From assembly GCA_041751995.1 (NCBI GenBank), contig JBGSHY010000109.1:30432-94431 (forward strand): a DNA stretch of 64,000 nucleotides, given 5' to 3'. Each line of letters begins with the position of its first letter. Position 1 is the first letter of the stretch. The position numbers and the translations under genes are program-made. Shown one piece after another: positions 17,521 to 26,829 of the stretch. This DNA comes from JANMEX01 sp041751995. Lineage in GTDB: Bacteria > Pseudomonadota > Alphaproteobacteria > Rhizobiales > Rhizobiaceae. The notes under the pieces are model-generated. The model was not told the origin of the DNA and made no database searches. It saw only the letters and a list, made by a program, of their open reading frames with translations.

Positions 17521-19311
17521 TTGACAGTGCAGCACAAGATTTTCCTCGGCATCGAACAGTCCGCCACCGGCCACCGCTGGGTGGAGCGGCTTGATGCGCG
17601 CACGGGCAACATTGCGCTGGCCATTGCGCAGAAACATGATTTGCCGGATCTGGTGTCACGCATTCTCGCCGGACGCGGGGTGCTGGAAGACGACGCGCCA
17701 GCTTTCCTTGATCCGACCATTCGCGACCTGATGCCCGATCCGCAAACAGTGACGGACCTCGATAAAGTCGCCGCGCGGATCGTGCAGGCAATAGTGGCCA
17801 AGGAGCCGGTCGCCATCTTCGGCGATTATGATGTTGATGGCGCAAGTTCCTCTGCCTTGCTGTCGCGCGTTCTCGGTCATTTCGCAGTGCCGCACGAAAT
17901 CTACATTCCGGACCGTATTTTTGAAGGTTACGGCCCCAATCCCGCGGCGATGGAAGAGCTTGTCCGGCGCGGTGCGAAATTGATAGTCACGGTTGATTGC
18001 GGCACAAACAGCGCGGTGGCGCTGGCAGCGGGCAGGGCGGCGGGCGCCGACATTTGCGTTATCGACCATCACCAGCCCGGCGGACCGTTGCCCGACGGAA
18101 TCCCGGTCGCCAATCCGAACCGCGAGGATGATCTTTCGGGGCTCGGCCACCTTTGCGCCGCCGGTGTAGTCTTCATGGTGCTGGTCGAAACGATCAGACA
18201 ACTGCGTGGCAGGACGGACAAGCCGCTGCCCGATCTTCTGGGCATGCTTGATCTCGTCGCGCTGGCCACGGTCTGCGATGTCGTTCCGCTTGTCGGCCTC
18301 AACCGCGCCTTTGTCGTTAAGGGTCTGCAGATCGCCCGCAAGTTCGGCAACCCCGGTCTTGCGGCGCTTGCCAAAGTTTCGCGCATCGGCGAGCCGCTCA
18401 ACGCCTTCCATTTTGGCTTTCTCATCGGCCCGCGCATCAACGCTGGCGGGCGGATTGGTGATGCTGCGCTTGGCGCGCGCTTGTTGACGCTCGATGATCC
18501 AAACGGAGCCCAGGCGATTGCCGAGCGGCTCGACCAGTTGAACGCCGAACGTCAGGCGATGGAAAAGATCATGCTGGAACAGGCAGAATCCGCCATCGGC
18601 TTTGATCTGGCCGGAGGCGGCGGTCCGCCCGTGATCGTCGCGGCGGACGAAAAATGGCATCCGGGAATCGTGGGCCTTATCGCTGCCCGTCTCAAGGAAA
18701 AGGCCCGCCGCCCGGCTTTTGCAATCGCCTTCAATCCGAACGGGACCGGCACCGGTTCCGGCCGCTCCATCGTCGGCATTGATATTGGGCGTCTGGTGCG
18801 CAAAGCAGTCGATGAAGGCATTCTCGTCAAGGGCGGCGGCCATGCGATGGCGGCTGGCATCACGATCGAAAAGTCCCGCCTCGGCGACTTGCGTGTCTTC
18901 TTCGAACGGGAATCCGCCGAGGCTGTTGCCATCCTCAGCGCCGATGCCGAGCTGGAAATCGATGGGGCGTTGTCTGCAGGCGCGGCGACGCTTGGCCTGA
19001 TCGAGAGCATGGAGCGGGCAGGGCCGTATGGCACCGGCAATCCCGCACCACTGTTGGTGCTGCCCAATCACCGCCTCACCCACTGCCGCATCGTCGGCAA
19101 CGGGCATGTGTCGGTCTCGCTAAGCGCGATGGACAAGTCGACCCTGCAAGCCATTTCCTTCCGCACCGAAGGCACGCCGCTCGGCGATTTTCTGCATGTC
19201 AATGTCGGCAATATCATCCACGTCGCCGGCACGTTGTCGGTCAATCATTTCAACGGCCGGCGCACCGTGCAGATGCGCATATTGGACGCCGCCGCGCCGA
19301 GCCGGTTTTAG
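17521..19311 (+). CDS. recJ: Single-stranded-DNA 5'-3' exonuclease RecJ
   Basis: A protein of 596 residues. The DHH phosphoesterase motifs are FGDYDVDGASSSALL near residue 100, VTVDCGTNS, and VIDHHQPGG near 180. The DHHA1 domain has GGGHAMAAGITI near 440, and a C-terminal OB-like region is present. RecJ degrades single-stranded DNA in recombination and mismatch repair. The start is a TTG at 17521 with GGAG four bases upstream; a GTG at 17527 is equally possible. Confidence 0.94.
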   Translation: MTVQHKIFLGIEQSATGHRWVERLDARTGNIALAIAQKHDLPDLVSRILAGRGVLEDDAPAFLDPTIRDLMPDPQTVTDLDKVAARIVQAIVAKEPVAIFGDYDVDGASSSALLSRVLGHFAVPHEIYIPDRIFEGYGPNPAAMEELVRRGAKLIVTVDCGTNSAVALAAGRAAGADICVIDHHQPGGPLPDGIPVANPNREDDLSGLGHLCAAGVVFMVLVETIRQLRGRTDKPLPDLLGMLDLVALATVCDVVPLVGLNRAFVVKGLQIARKFGNPGLAALAKVSRIGEPLNAFHFGFLIGPRINAGGRIGDAALGARLLTLDDPNGAQAIAERLDQLNAERQAMEKIMLEQAESAIGFDLAGGGGPPVIVAADEKWHPGIVGLIAARLKEKARRPAFAIAFNPNGTGTGSGRSIVGIDIGRLVRKAVDEGILVKGGGHAMAAGITIEKSRLGDLRVFFERESAEAVAILSADAELEIDGALSAGAATLGLIESMERAGPYGTGNPAPLLVLPNHRLTHCRIVGNGHVSVSLSAMDKSTLQAISFRTEGTPLGDFLHVNVGNIIHVAGTLSVNHFNGRRTVQMRILDAAAPSRF

Positions 19312-19377
19312 GAAAACCCGGTTTGACCTACAGTCATTTCCGGATCATCATTTGACTTGCTAATATGGAAGGCACTC

Positions 19378-19635
19378 ATGTCTGAAGAACCAAGAACCAT
19401 TCCGAACTGGAAAATCGTTCTCGCGGCAATTCTTGATTTCTTCTCCGCCTTCATAGTTGGCGGATATCTTGTCGGCAAGCTCACCGGCGGCACGACCGAC
19501 GGCGGGTTCAATCTAACCGGCGGCCCGGCGCTGCTGCTTTTTGCGCTGATCATCGCCTATTTTGTCATTGGCAACCGCTTCTTCCGGGGTACGCTCTGGA
19601 AACATATTCTTGGGACGGCGAAGCCAAAGGCGTGA
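19378..19635 (+). CDS. Small two-helix membrane protein (RDD-like)
   Basis: A protein of 85 residues starting MSEEPRTIPNWKIVLAAILDFF. Two membrane helices are clear: residues 13-32 and about 50-68 (LLLFALIIAYFVIGNRFF). The phrase LAAILDFFSAFIVGGYLVG followed by GNRFFRGTLWKHILG resembles a shortened RDD domain, a family of small membrane proteins of poorly known role. The ATG at 19378 has GGA upstream; the frame is also open to 19357. Confidence 0.65.
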   Translation: MSEEPRTIPNWKIVLAAILDFFSAFIVGGYLVGKLTGGTTDGGFNLTGGPALLLFALIIAYFVIGNRFFRGTLWKHILGTAKPKA

Positions 19636-20272
19636 GTTTCGGCTGCACTTCCTCGCCTCGCTTTTGTCTAGGGGAAGACAATAGCCACTCTATCCACACA
19701 GAAATCCGATCTAACCCATTGAAAACATTGAATCAGTGAAACTTTTAAAGCTGAATTATCCACGCGTTCCCGCCATCAGCCATAATTCCTGAGCTCTTTG
19801 CAGAGGGAACGCGGGATCATGATCCGGGTGAATGTGGCAAAGGCCGGTACTTTGTTGGCGAGCCTCGGAAACTCGCTGGGTGATGAGCCCCTAAACAGAG
19901 GCGCTAAAGGTTTGTTGAGAGCCGGAGCAAGTGAGGATCGTTTTTGCGTCAGCAAAACAAATTGGTGCGATAGACCAATTAGAGTGACGCAAGGGACGGG
20001 TGTGTGGCGATGTCACATACTTAAAACAATCAGAGGCAGGACCACGCACCTTGTTTCCCCGATGCGACCCCGGACGGCGAAGCCGGGCGGGATAAAGGAG
20101 CATGCCTTGAAATTCGTCATCCCGATCAAGAAGCGGAGCGCCGCAGAACCGGGACCGGTTCATGCGCGGGATCGTCACGCCGCGCCCGCATTTCCAGGCC
20201 CGAACACTGGACATGTCCAAGCCCATCCTTTAGCGAACAGACAACAAATCACACTCTGCAGAAGTGAACTCC
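19636..20272. other. Long gene-free stretch with nested inverted repeats
   Basis: This 637-bp stretch between the RDD-like gene and gatB has no convincing gene. It holds several symmetric elements: CGCGTTCCC at 19763-19771 with its complement at 19805-19813; the 12-bp palindrome GGATCATGATCC at 19814-19825; and a nested pair, TTGCGTCA at 19944-19951 with its complement at 19985-19992, enclosing AATTGGT at 19960-19966 and its complement at 19974-19980. An AT-rich part near 19690-19760 carries two sequences one base away from the DnaA box. A 162-codon open frame here has no protein-like features. Confidence 0.6.
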
Positions 20273-21772
20273 ATGTCCCTGGTTGATACCCGCATACCCG
20301 ATCCGAAACGCTTTATTGCCGGGGCAACCGGCGATTTCGAAATCGTCATTGGCCTGGAAGTCCATGCGCAAGTGCTGTCGCATTCCAAGCTGTTTTCCGG
20401 CGCTTCGACCGATTTCGGCGGCGCGCCGAATGACCATGTATCGCTGGTCGACGCGGCGATGCCAGGCATGCTTCCGGTCATCAATGACGAATGCGTCAAG
20501 CAGGCGGTGCGCACCGGCCTTGGCCTGAAGGCGCAGATCAACAACAAGTCGGTGTTTGACCGTAAAAACTATTTCTATCCCGACCTGCCGCAGGGTTACC
20601 AGATTTCGCAGTTCAAGCAGCCCATCGTTGGCGAAGGCAAGGTCATGATCGCCGTCGGCCCTGACAACAAAGGCCAGTACGAGGAAGTCGAAATTGGCAT
20701 TGAACGGCTGCATCTGGAGCAGGACGCAGGCAAGTCTTTGCATGACCAACACCCGACGATGTCCTACGTCGATCTCAACCGCTCCGGCGTTGCGCTGATG
20801 GAAATCGTCTCCAAGCCGGATTTACGTTCGGCCGACGAAGCCAAGGCGTATCTGACCAAGCTGCGCACCATCGTGCGCTATCTCGGCACCTGCGATGGCA
20901 ACATGGATGAAGGCTCAATGCGCGCCGACGTCAATGTCTCGGTGCGCAAGCCGGGCGGAGAATTCGGCACGCGCTGCGAAATCAAGAACGTCAATTCGAT
21001 CCGTTTCGTCGGCCAGGCCATCGAAACGGAAGCGCGCCGCCAGATCGACATCATCGAGGCCGGTGGCACGATTGACCAGGAAACCCGCCTTTACGATCCG
21101 GTCAAGGGCGAGACCCGCTCTATGCGCTCCAAGGAAGAGGCGCATGACTACCGCTATTTCCCGGACCCGGACCTTTTGCCGCTCGAATTCGATGACGCCT
21201 TTGTTGCTGCGCTCAAGGCCGAATTGCCGGAACTGCCGGACGACAAACGCACGCGCCTGATCACGGAACTCGGGCTCTCACCTTATGACGCTTCGGTGCT
21301 GGTCAGCGAAAAGGCGATTGCCGATTTTTACGAGGCTGCATCGGCCGGTCGTGATGGCAAGCTGACCGCCAACTGGGTGATCAACGATCTGCTTGGCGGC
21401 CTCAACAAGGCTGGCAAGAGCATTGAGCAGTCGCCGATGTCTCCCGCCCAGCTTGGCGGCATCGTTGACCTCATCAAAGAAGGCGTCATCTCCGGCAAGA
21501 TTGCCAAGGACCTGTTCGAAATCGTCTTCAACGAAGGCGGCGATCCGCGCCAGATCGTCGATGCACGTGGCATGAAGCAGGTCACGGATACAGGGGCCAT
21601 CGAGAAGGCCGTCGATGAAATCATCGCCGCCAATCCGGACAAGGTCGCCCAGGCCATCGCCAAGCCGACGCTGGCCGGCTGGTTCGTCGGCCAGGTGATG
21701 AAGGCCACCGGCGGCAAGGCAAACCCGCAGGCGGTCAATGATTTGGTGAAAGCGAAGCTCGGGATTGAGTGA
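20273..21772 (+). CDS. gatB: Asp/Glu-tRNA amidotransferase subunit B
   Basis: A protein of 499 residues, the normal GatB length. With GatA and GatC it turns misacylated Glu-tRNA(Gln) and Asp-tRNA(Asn) into the correct amide forms. Typical parts are VIGLEVHAQVLSHSKLFSGAS, PQGYQISQFKQPI, IGIERLHLEQDAGKS, DLNRSGVALMEIVS, CDGNMDEGSMRADVNVSVR and the C-terminal YqeY-like tail domain. The ATG at 20273 is preferred over an in-frame GTG at 20264. gatA and gatC are not in the window. Confidence 0.95.
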   Translation: MSLVDTRIPDPKRFIAGATGDFEIVIGLEVHAQVLSHSKLFSGASTDFGGAPNDHVSLVDAAMPGMLPVINDECVKQAVRTGLGLKAQINNKSVFDRKNYFYPDLPQGYQISQFKQPIVGEGKVMIAVGPDNKGQYEEVEIGIERLHLEQDAGKSLHDQHPTMSYVDLNRSGVALMEIVSKPDLRSADEAKAYLTKLRTIVRYLGTCDGNMDEGSMRADVNVSVRKPGGEFGTRCEIKNVNSIRFVGQAIETEARRQIDIIEAGGTIDQETRLYDPVKGETRSMRSKEEAHDYRYFPDPDLLPLEFDDAFVAALKAELPELPDDKRTRLITELGLSPYDASVLVSEKAIADFYEAASAGRDGKLTANWVINDLLGGLNKAGKSIEQSPMSPAQLGGIVDLIKEGVISGKIAKDLFEIVFNEGGDPRQIVDARGMKQVTDTGAIEKAVDEIIAANPDKVAQAIAKPTLAGWFVGQVMKATGGKANPQAVNDLVKAKLGIE

Positions 21773-21842
21773 GGTGACATTTTCCCAACCCTTGCGTGCT
21801 GCCGGAGCGAACCTGCGATAGAATTGGGGCGGAGTGTTCAGC

Positions 21843-23426
21843 ATGCAGGCAAGGATAAAAAGCCATAAGGCAGTCACGCCCGCAAGCGGTCAAAGCCACG
21901 ACGCCGGCCACGAATTGGAAATCAAATTCAGGACCGATTTGGCCGGACTTGAGCAGGCCAAGATATACCTGTGTGGCGACGAAGCCGGCGCATTGCCATC
22001 ACTGAAACTCCAGTCACGCTATTTCGACACGCCTTCCGGCAGTCTTCGCAAGGCAGGCGTTGGGCTTCGCATGCGCAGCGGCGAACGGGACGGTTCGGTG
22101 CAGACCGTCAAATCCGTCGGCGCGGCACATGGCGGACCTTTCCAGCGACGGGAAGCCGAAGTGCCCGCTGTTGGAGGCGCGCCTGACATATCGCTGTTTG
22201 ACAAGAAGTCGGCGAGGTTTCTTGCGAAGCTGATTGGAAATGAAAAGCTCACCGCGCAGGCTGAAACCTCGATCAAGCGAGAACGCCTGATGGTTCCGGT
22301 GGGAGGCTCATTGGTGGAATTTTCGTTTGACGATGGTTATGCCAAAGCCGGTAAACGGAGGTTGGACATCAAGGAAATCGAACTGGAGCTGAAATCCGGT
22401 TCGGCACAAGATCTCTGCCTGCTTGCGATCCGTTTGGCCGATGCATTGCCGCTGCGCCTCGATTTCAGCAGCAAGGCAGCCAAGGCGTTTGGCTTGATGA
22501 CCGGCGCGAACCCCGGCGTTTCGAAAGCCAAGCCTGTCCAGCTCGACCAAACAATGACCCTTTCAGACTTGGTCACGGCAATTTTTTCCAACGTGCTTGA
22601 GCACTTTGTCGGCAATTGGCCTGCGTTTCGCGAAACCCGGCAGCCTGAAGCCATTCACCAGATGCGCGTTGCGCTGCGCCGCATGCGTCTGGCGCTCGCC
22701 ATTCTCGGAAGGGAAATTGGTGACGAAACCTTGGAGGCGCTGCGCGGCGAGGCCAAACACATCGCTACTGCTCTTGGGCATGTCCGTGAGATCGACGTAT
22801 TCCGCGAGAACGCAGAACAGCTGTCCGGGTCGAAAAGCAAATCTGTCCCGGATATGGGACCGCTGCTGATTGTCCTTGATAAATTGCGTGAACATGCTTT
22901 CCATGATGCGTCTGTCGTCATGGATGACGGCAAGACAACGGTCTTTGTGCTGGAAATCCAAAGTCTTGCGTCAAAATACGGACAAAGTGGCGTGGGCGCA
23001 GATAAAGAGGTCCCTGCTGTTACCGCAATTGATTTCGCAGAAAAAACCCTTGACCGCCTTCACGAGCGTGTTTTGAAGCGCGGTGAACATTTTGCGAAAA
23101 TGGATGCAGAACAAAGGCACGCTCTGCGCATTGCGTTCAAAAACCTGCGCTATGCCGCCGGTTTTCTGTCCAGCCTTTACGCAACGAACATTCGGACAAA
23201 AATCTACTTGAACCGCGTCTCTGCGATACAGGAAGTCTTGGGCGCGCAGAATGACTCTGTCATGGCCGAGCAGTTTGCGGAAGCGAATTTGGCTGACTTC
23301 GGGAACGCGATTCATACCGGTGCAATGGCGGTCGTGAAGGCGCAACATGTGAGAAAATCATTGTGCGAGCGTGTTTTGATCAGGCGTTGGCAGGAGTTCA
23401 AGGAAACGGAGGCTTTCTGGGGATGA
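21843..23426 (+). CDS. CYTH-CHAD domain protein
   Basis: A protein of 527 residues. The N-terminal CYTH domain (residues 25-215) has the ELEIKF signature (ExExK) and a run of paired charged residues; such domains act on triphosphates, and the E. coli relative YgiF is an inorganic triphosphatase. The C-terminal CHAD domain (residues 240-520) has the conserved His/Arg-rich helices IHQMRVALRRMRLALAIL and AFKNLRYAAGFLSSLY; CHAD domains bind polyphosphate. A role in phosphate-polymer metabolism is therefore likely. The start at 21843 has GGAG eight bases upstream; a GTG at 21834 is an alternative. Confidence 0.88.
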   Translation: MQARIKSHKAVTPASGQSHDAGHELEIKFRTDLAGLEQAKIYLCGDEAGALPSLKLQSRYFDTPSGSLRKAGVGLRMRSGERDGSVQTVKSVGAAHGGPFQRREAEVPAVGGAPDISLFDKKSARFLAKLIGNEKLTAQAETSIKRERLMVPVGGSLVEFSFDDGYAKAGKRRLDIKEIELELKSGSAQDLCLLAIRLADALPLRLDFSSKAAKAFGLMTGANPGVSKAKPVQLDQTMTLSDLVTAIFSNVLEHFVGNWPAFRETRQPEAIHQMRVALRRMRLALAILGREIGDETLEALRGEAKHIATALGHVREIDVFRENAEQLSGSKSKSVPDMGPLLIVLDKLREHAFHDASVVMDDGKTTVFVLEIQSLASKYGQSGVGADKEVPAVTAIDFAEKTLDRLHERVLKRGEHFAKMDAEQRHALRIAFKNLRYAAGFLSSLYATNIRTKIYLNRVSAIQEVLGAQNDSVMAEQFAEANLADFGNAIHTGAMAVVKAQHVRKSLCERVLIRRWQEFKETEAFWG

Positions 23427-23914
23427 CCATTTTTATCAGGACAGCGATGGCAAACGATCTCCCTGCCGTCCAGACCCTGCTGCGTCAGGCTTGGCATGCT
23501 GCCTATGACCGGATTTACGGCGCGGAGAAAATTGCTGCCGTCACCGCTGATTGGCATTCGCTGAATAATCTCGCCGCCAACCTCAATAAGCCGTGGTCCG
23601 AGTTCTTGCTGGCCGACACAGGTGATGGGCTTGCTGGAATGGCATACGCCTCGCAATCCTCCGAAGACTTTGTTGTCCTGCACAAGCTATATGTCGACCC
23701 GGCGAACACCGGCCGAGGCATTGGCGCGCAATTGCTGGCCGAATGTTTCGAGGCCTTCCCCGAAGCCAAAGCCTTCCGCCTTGAGGTTGATGAGCAAAAC
23801 CCGGACGCCAAGCGCTTCTATGAGCGCCACGGCTTCCGTGAAGTTGCACGCACCGCCAACTGCGGCAAGGAAGGCTCCGGCATGCCTGCCATCGTGATGG
23901 AGAAGCGGGGATGA
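23423..23914 (+). CDS. GNAT family N-acetyltransferase
   Basis: A protein of 163 residues whose ATG overlaps the CYTH-CHAD stop (ATGA), so it is coupled to that gene. The acetyl-CoA-binding motif LYVDPANTGRGIGAQLL lies near residues 93-109, followed by LEVDEQNPDAKRFYERHGF, a typical GNAT motif B. The substrate cannot be told; similar proteins modify ribosomal proteins or small amines. The longer open frame back to 23363 runs inside the CYTH-CHAD gene and is not used. Confidence 0.85.
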   Translation: MTIFIRTAMANDLPAVQTLLRQAWHAAYDRIYGAEKIAAVTADWHSLNNLAANLNKPWSEFLLADTGDGLAGMAYASQSSEDFVVLHKLYVDPANTGRGIGAQLLAECFEAFPEAKAFRLEVDEQNPDAKRFYERHGFREVARTANCGKEGSGMPAIVMEKRG

Positions 23915-24010
23915 ATTTTGCCGGGTCAGCCGTAAGCGATTTTCACGAAAACCAATCCACACCCCCGCCGCCTGTTTTAGACTGCGGGCATGTAACAGCT
24001 GTTCGCAAAC

Positions 24011-24343
24011 CTACTCAACCTTGAGTGTTGGCAGATTCCCCGCTCCAACGGGCGGCGTTCTTGGCAATTTTCGGCCGACCACTGTGCAGGAATGGTCGAC
24101 GATTGTGTTGCCGGCATACTCACAGCACAAGATCTTGCCTGTGGACGAACAATAGACCGCGTGGATAGTCGGTCGGTTGTTGATGACGTCCTGCTCCATC
24201 TGGTTGATGCAATCAGAAGCCGCAGGCGACTGGATCTGCGCTGCTGTGCAGCCATTGCTGACCTTCTTGGGCTTTGCAGCAGCAACGGCCGGCCATATCA
24301 TGATCGTCAAAATCGAAATGCCTGCGGTGAACCCCATTTTCAT
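24011..24343 (-). CDS. Small secreted Cys-containing protein, unknown
   Basis: A protein of 110 residues from the ATG at 24343 (SD AGGAG eight bases upstream). A clean signal peptide, MKMGFTAGISILTIMIWPAVAAA, is followed by a mature part with several cysteines (NGCTAAQ, DCINQ, VYCSSTG, LCCEYAG, HSCTVVG) that could form periplasmic disulfides. No domain is recognised. It is followed on the same strand by another small secreted gene upstream, and both lie next to a LuxR-type regulator. Confidence 0.6.
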   Translation of the reverse strand: MKMGFTAGISILTIMIWPAVAAAKPKKVSNGCTAAQIQSPAASDCINQMEQDVINNRPTIHAVYCSSTGKILCCEYAGNTIVDHSCTVVGRKLPRTPPVGAGNLPTLKVE

Positions 24344-24448
24344 GGCGCATTCTCCTGTTTTCGCGCTTTCGTGCGATATGTCCCTTCCGCTGGTTTGAGC
24401 TCCAATATGCTGTTGCGCATCTCCCGTTCGGGGGACGCGAACCAATAT

Positions 24449-24862
24449 CTATTGGGTCCTGAGAACAGGCATCGGCAGGCGTGCGGACGCCGTGCAACTG
24501 GACGACGGCACAGCGCCCATGCGGATGATGCCGCCGGAAGGCGTTCGGGCAATTATTCCGCCTTTCTTATAGTGCATGCCGTCCGGAATCCGGATCGCGT
24601 CCACACTCAGCCTGGTTCCTGCAGGCAATGTCTTGCCAGTCGAGTTGACCACGGCAATGACCTTTTCATTTTCGATCCAGCAGGCAAGAGAGACGCTGTT
24701 GAAGAGAACACCGGTGCGATCAATTGCCTGCGCCTGAACGCTCAGGCAAGCCAATGCCGGCAGAGCACAAACAGCAATCAACGCTGCCTTGGCGACAGCG
24801 CGACCAAAGCATGGAGCGAACACACTGGACTTCAAGCGCGGCATTGGTGCGGATCCTGACAT
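24449..24862 (-). CDS. Small secreted protein, unknown
   Basis: A protein of 137 residues from the ATG at 24862, which has a near-perfect SD (AGGAGG, seven bases away). After a basic start comes the hydrophobic stretch AALIAVCALPALACLSVQAQA, a signal peptide. The mature part (about 90 residues) contains SLACWIENEKVIAVVNSTGKTLPAGTRLSVDAIRI, which resembles a small beta-sandwich, and SSSCTA. The frame is open upstream as far as 25489 but that part lies inside the LuxR gene out of frame and is discarded. Confidence 0.6.
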   Translation of the reverse strand: MSGSAPMPRLKSSVFAPCFGRAVAKAALIAVCALPALACLSVQAQAIDRTGVLFNSVSLACWIENEKVIAVVNSTGKTLPAGTRLSVDAIRIPDGMHYKKGGIIARTPSGGIIRMGAVPSSSCTASARLPMPVLRTQ

Positions 24863-24938
24863 GCGGGCCTCCTTTGAAACGGATGCGATTATAGAACAAC
24901 TGTACCGCCGGACATCTGCCGCACGGGGGATGGGCCGC

Positions 24939-26144
24939 CTAGTTTTTCGCCAGTGGCGGCGACAAGTCTCGGACCAGAAGTGCAAGGTCGCGCTGGTCGC
25001 ATGTGTTTGTCTTGTCAAATATCGCGGCCAATTGCGATTTGACGGTCCCATCCGAAACGCCGGATGCCTGTGCGATGTCGTGCCTGGACTTGCCAGCGGC
25101 GACTTGCGTGGCCACGCGCTTTTCGGCCGCCGTAAGGCCGAACAAGGCGGCAATGGCATCCATCGCCGGCAGGGGCGCGCTACCCGCAGAGGCAATGAAG
25201 ATTGCCGCCGCTGCGCGCTGGGCAATCCGTTGCGATGGATCGCGCTGCGCAAGAGGCATGACATGGGCAACAGATGGCTTGGCGCAGTTGGCCAGCGGCA
25301 CATTGATGCCTGTTGGCCCCATCGCAAATTCGTCGCGCCGGCCCGTTTCGACCGCTTGGGTGATCGCCCGGTGGGCATGGGAAAAGTTGAAATGCAATTC
25401 ACCCCGGAGCGACGTGAGCATTTCCTTTCCTCGCAGCATCTTCTCGGCTGCGAGATTGGCAAATATGATCTGCATGTCAGCAGAAACAATCAGCACCGGA
25501 TGGCTGAGCGTATCGACAATATCACGGAAAATCTCGCCCTTGCGCCGTTCCGATTCAAACAGGTCGCCAATGGTGACTGCACGGCGCACATGGGGCGAAA
25601 GGGCGGAAACCATTTCAATGTCGGCGCGGGTGATCTGAGGCCGATCCTTGTGTGTGATGACCACCAGGTTTCCGACCCGTCCGGGTTGCTTCATCACCGG
25701 TACCCAGATGAAATCGTCAAGCCGGTTGGGCATAGCCCACTCGCGGGCCATCTTGCTGGAAAGCCAGCGTTCCCGCGTGGTTGGGCCGTTCAACTCATAA
25801 ATCGAATCAACTGTTTGCGGGACATCCAGCTCCATCTTGGGGACGGCAGTGAAAAACGGCATGTCGGTGTTGTAGGTGGAAAGCAGCGGAGCTAGAACGT
25901 CTGGATCACCGCAGGCAACAGAAAAGCGGGCGGATCGTATATCCGTATCCAAAACTGCAAGCGTTGCGAGACAGCCGTCGCAAAGGCGCCTGATGCTGTC
26001 GAGCGTGTCCTGCCAGAGCGACGCATCGGGAATACAATCGTAGACAGCGCCCACGAGATCGGAAAGCCCGTTCGATGCTGCAATCGCTGCCATGATGGTC
26101 TCCGTTGCGCTGCCCGACTCTATGCGTTCGGTTTGGATTGGCAA
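24939..26144 (-). CDS. LuxR-type helix-turn-helix regulator with sensor region
   Basis: A protein of 401 residues. The C-terminal 65 residues form a LuxR/GerE DNA-binding domain (FGLTAAEKRVATQVAAGKSRHDIAQASGVSDGTVKSQLAAIFDKT). Residues 30-200 look like a GAF-like sensor region, and HPVLIVSADMQIIFANLAAEKML near 235 resembles a PAS segment. No response-regulator phosphorylation site or acyl-homoserine-lactone domain is evident, so the signal is unknown. It lies directly upstream of the two small secreted genes on the same strand and might control them. Confidence 0.8.
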   Translation of the reverse strand: MPIQTERIESGSATETIMAAIAASNGLSDLVGAVYDCIPDASLWQDTLDSIRRLCDGCLATLAVLDTDIRSARFSVACGDPDVLAPLLSTYNTDMPFFTAVPKMELDVPQTVDSIYELNGPTTRERWLSSKMAREWAMPNRLDDFIWVPVMKQPGRVGNLVVITHKDRPQITRADIEMVSALSPHVRRAVTIGDLFESERRKGEIFRDIVDTLSHPVLIVSADMQIIFANLAAEKMLRGKEMLTSLRGELHFNFSHAHRAITQAVETGRRDEFAMGPTGINVPLANCAKPSVAHVMPLAQRDPSQRIAQRAAAAIFIASAGSAPLPAMDAIAALFGLTAAEKRVATQVAAGKSRHDIAQASGVSDGTVKSQLAAIFDKTNTCDQRDLALLVRDLSPPLAKN

Positions 26145-26329
26145 GAACTAACGTTTGGGAAAGTTACCGGACCGGGAACCTCCGATTGTAAGTCGCTGGT
26201 TCGGTCGCTTAGGTTCAAACCGCCGCAAACTTTCTTTTTCAGCCTAATTGCCACACGGAGACACTTTCAAAACTCTGGACTTGGATGCGGGTTCGCGGCA
26301 TAAGCGGGCATCATTTGCGAAAGCCGGTC

Positions 26330-26728
26330 ATGAAAAAATTCTTCTTGCAGTTCTTTACCTGGTGGAACGGTCAAACCCTTGGAACGCGCTTTCATACGTG
26401 GCGCAACGGCACACGCGTTGGTCAGGACGAGTTTGGCAACACCTACTATACCGGCGGCAAGGATTCGGAAGGCCGCACGCGGCGTTGGGTTATCTTCAAC
26501 GGTTATTCTGAAGCCACTGCCATTCCTCCAGGCTGGCATGGCTGGATGCACTACCGCACCGATGTTGCCCCGTCGAGCGAGGACTACCGCCCGCGCGACT
26601 GGCAAAAGCCGCATCAGCAGAACCTGACCGGCACAGCAGCTGCATACCGGCCGGAAGGCTCGATCGCCAAGGGTGGCCAGCGGCCGAAGGTCACTGGTGA
26701 CTATGATGCGTGGACACCGTCCCGCTGA
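26330..26728 (+). CDS. NDUFA12-type complex I accessory subunit
   Basis: A protein of 132 residues starting MKKFFLQFFTWWNGQTLGTRFHTWRNGTRVGQDEFGNTYY. The motifs GTRVGQDEFGNTYY and RRWVIFNGYSEATAIPPGWHGWMH are the signature of the NDUFA12 family (B17.2 in mitochondria). Alphaproteobacteria share this supernumerary subunit of NADH:ubiquinone oxidoreductase with mitochondria; it sits on the membrane-matrix arm junction. Other nuo genes are not in the window. The frame is open to 26285, but Met at 26330 matches relatives. Confidence 0.9.
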   Translation: MKKFFLQFFTWWNGQTLGTRFHTWRNGTRVGQDEFGNTYYTGGKDSEGRTRRWVIFNGYSEATAIPPGWHGWMHYRTDVAPSSEDYRPRDWQKPHQQNLTGTAAAYRPEGSIAKGGQRPKVTGDYDAWTPSR

Positions 26729-26829
26729 GCGCATCTGCAGCTTGGCTTTGCCACAATTTACGGTTAACCGACTGTTGACGCGGGAACAGCTATTGTGCCT
26801 GCAATCCTGATGCGCACGGTATTCCTGTC

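Noticed and set aside
17656..19107. 483-codon minus-strand frame
   Set aside because: It is antisense to recJ and shows no domain; long antisense frames are common in high-GC genes.
19798..20286. 162-codon frame in the long intergenic stretch
   Set aside because: It has no SD, no domain and crosses the inverted repeats; it seems to be non-coding.
24863..25489. Upstream extension of the small secreted gene
   Set aside because: It overlaps the LuxR gene in another frame; a perfect SD lies at the shorter start.
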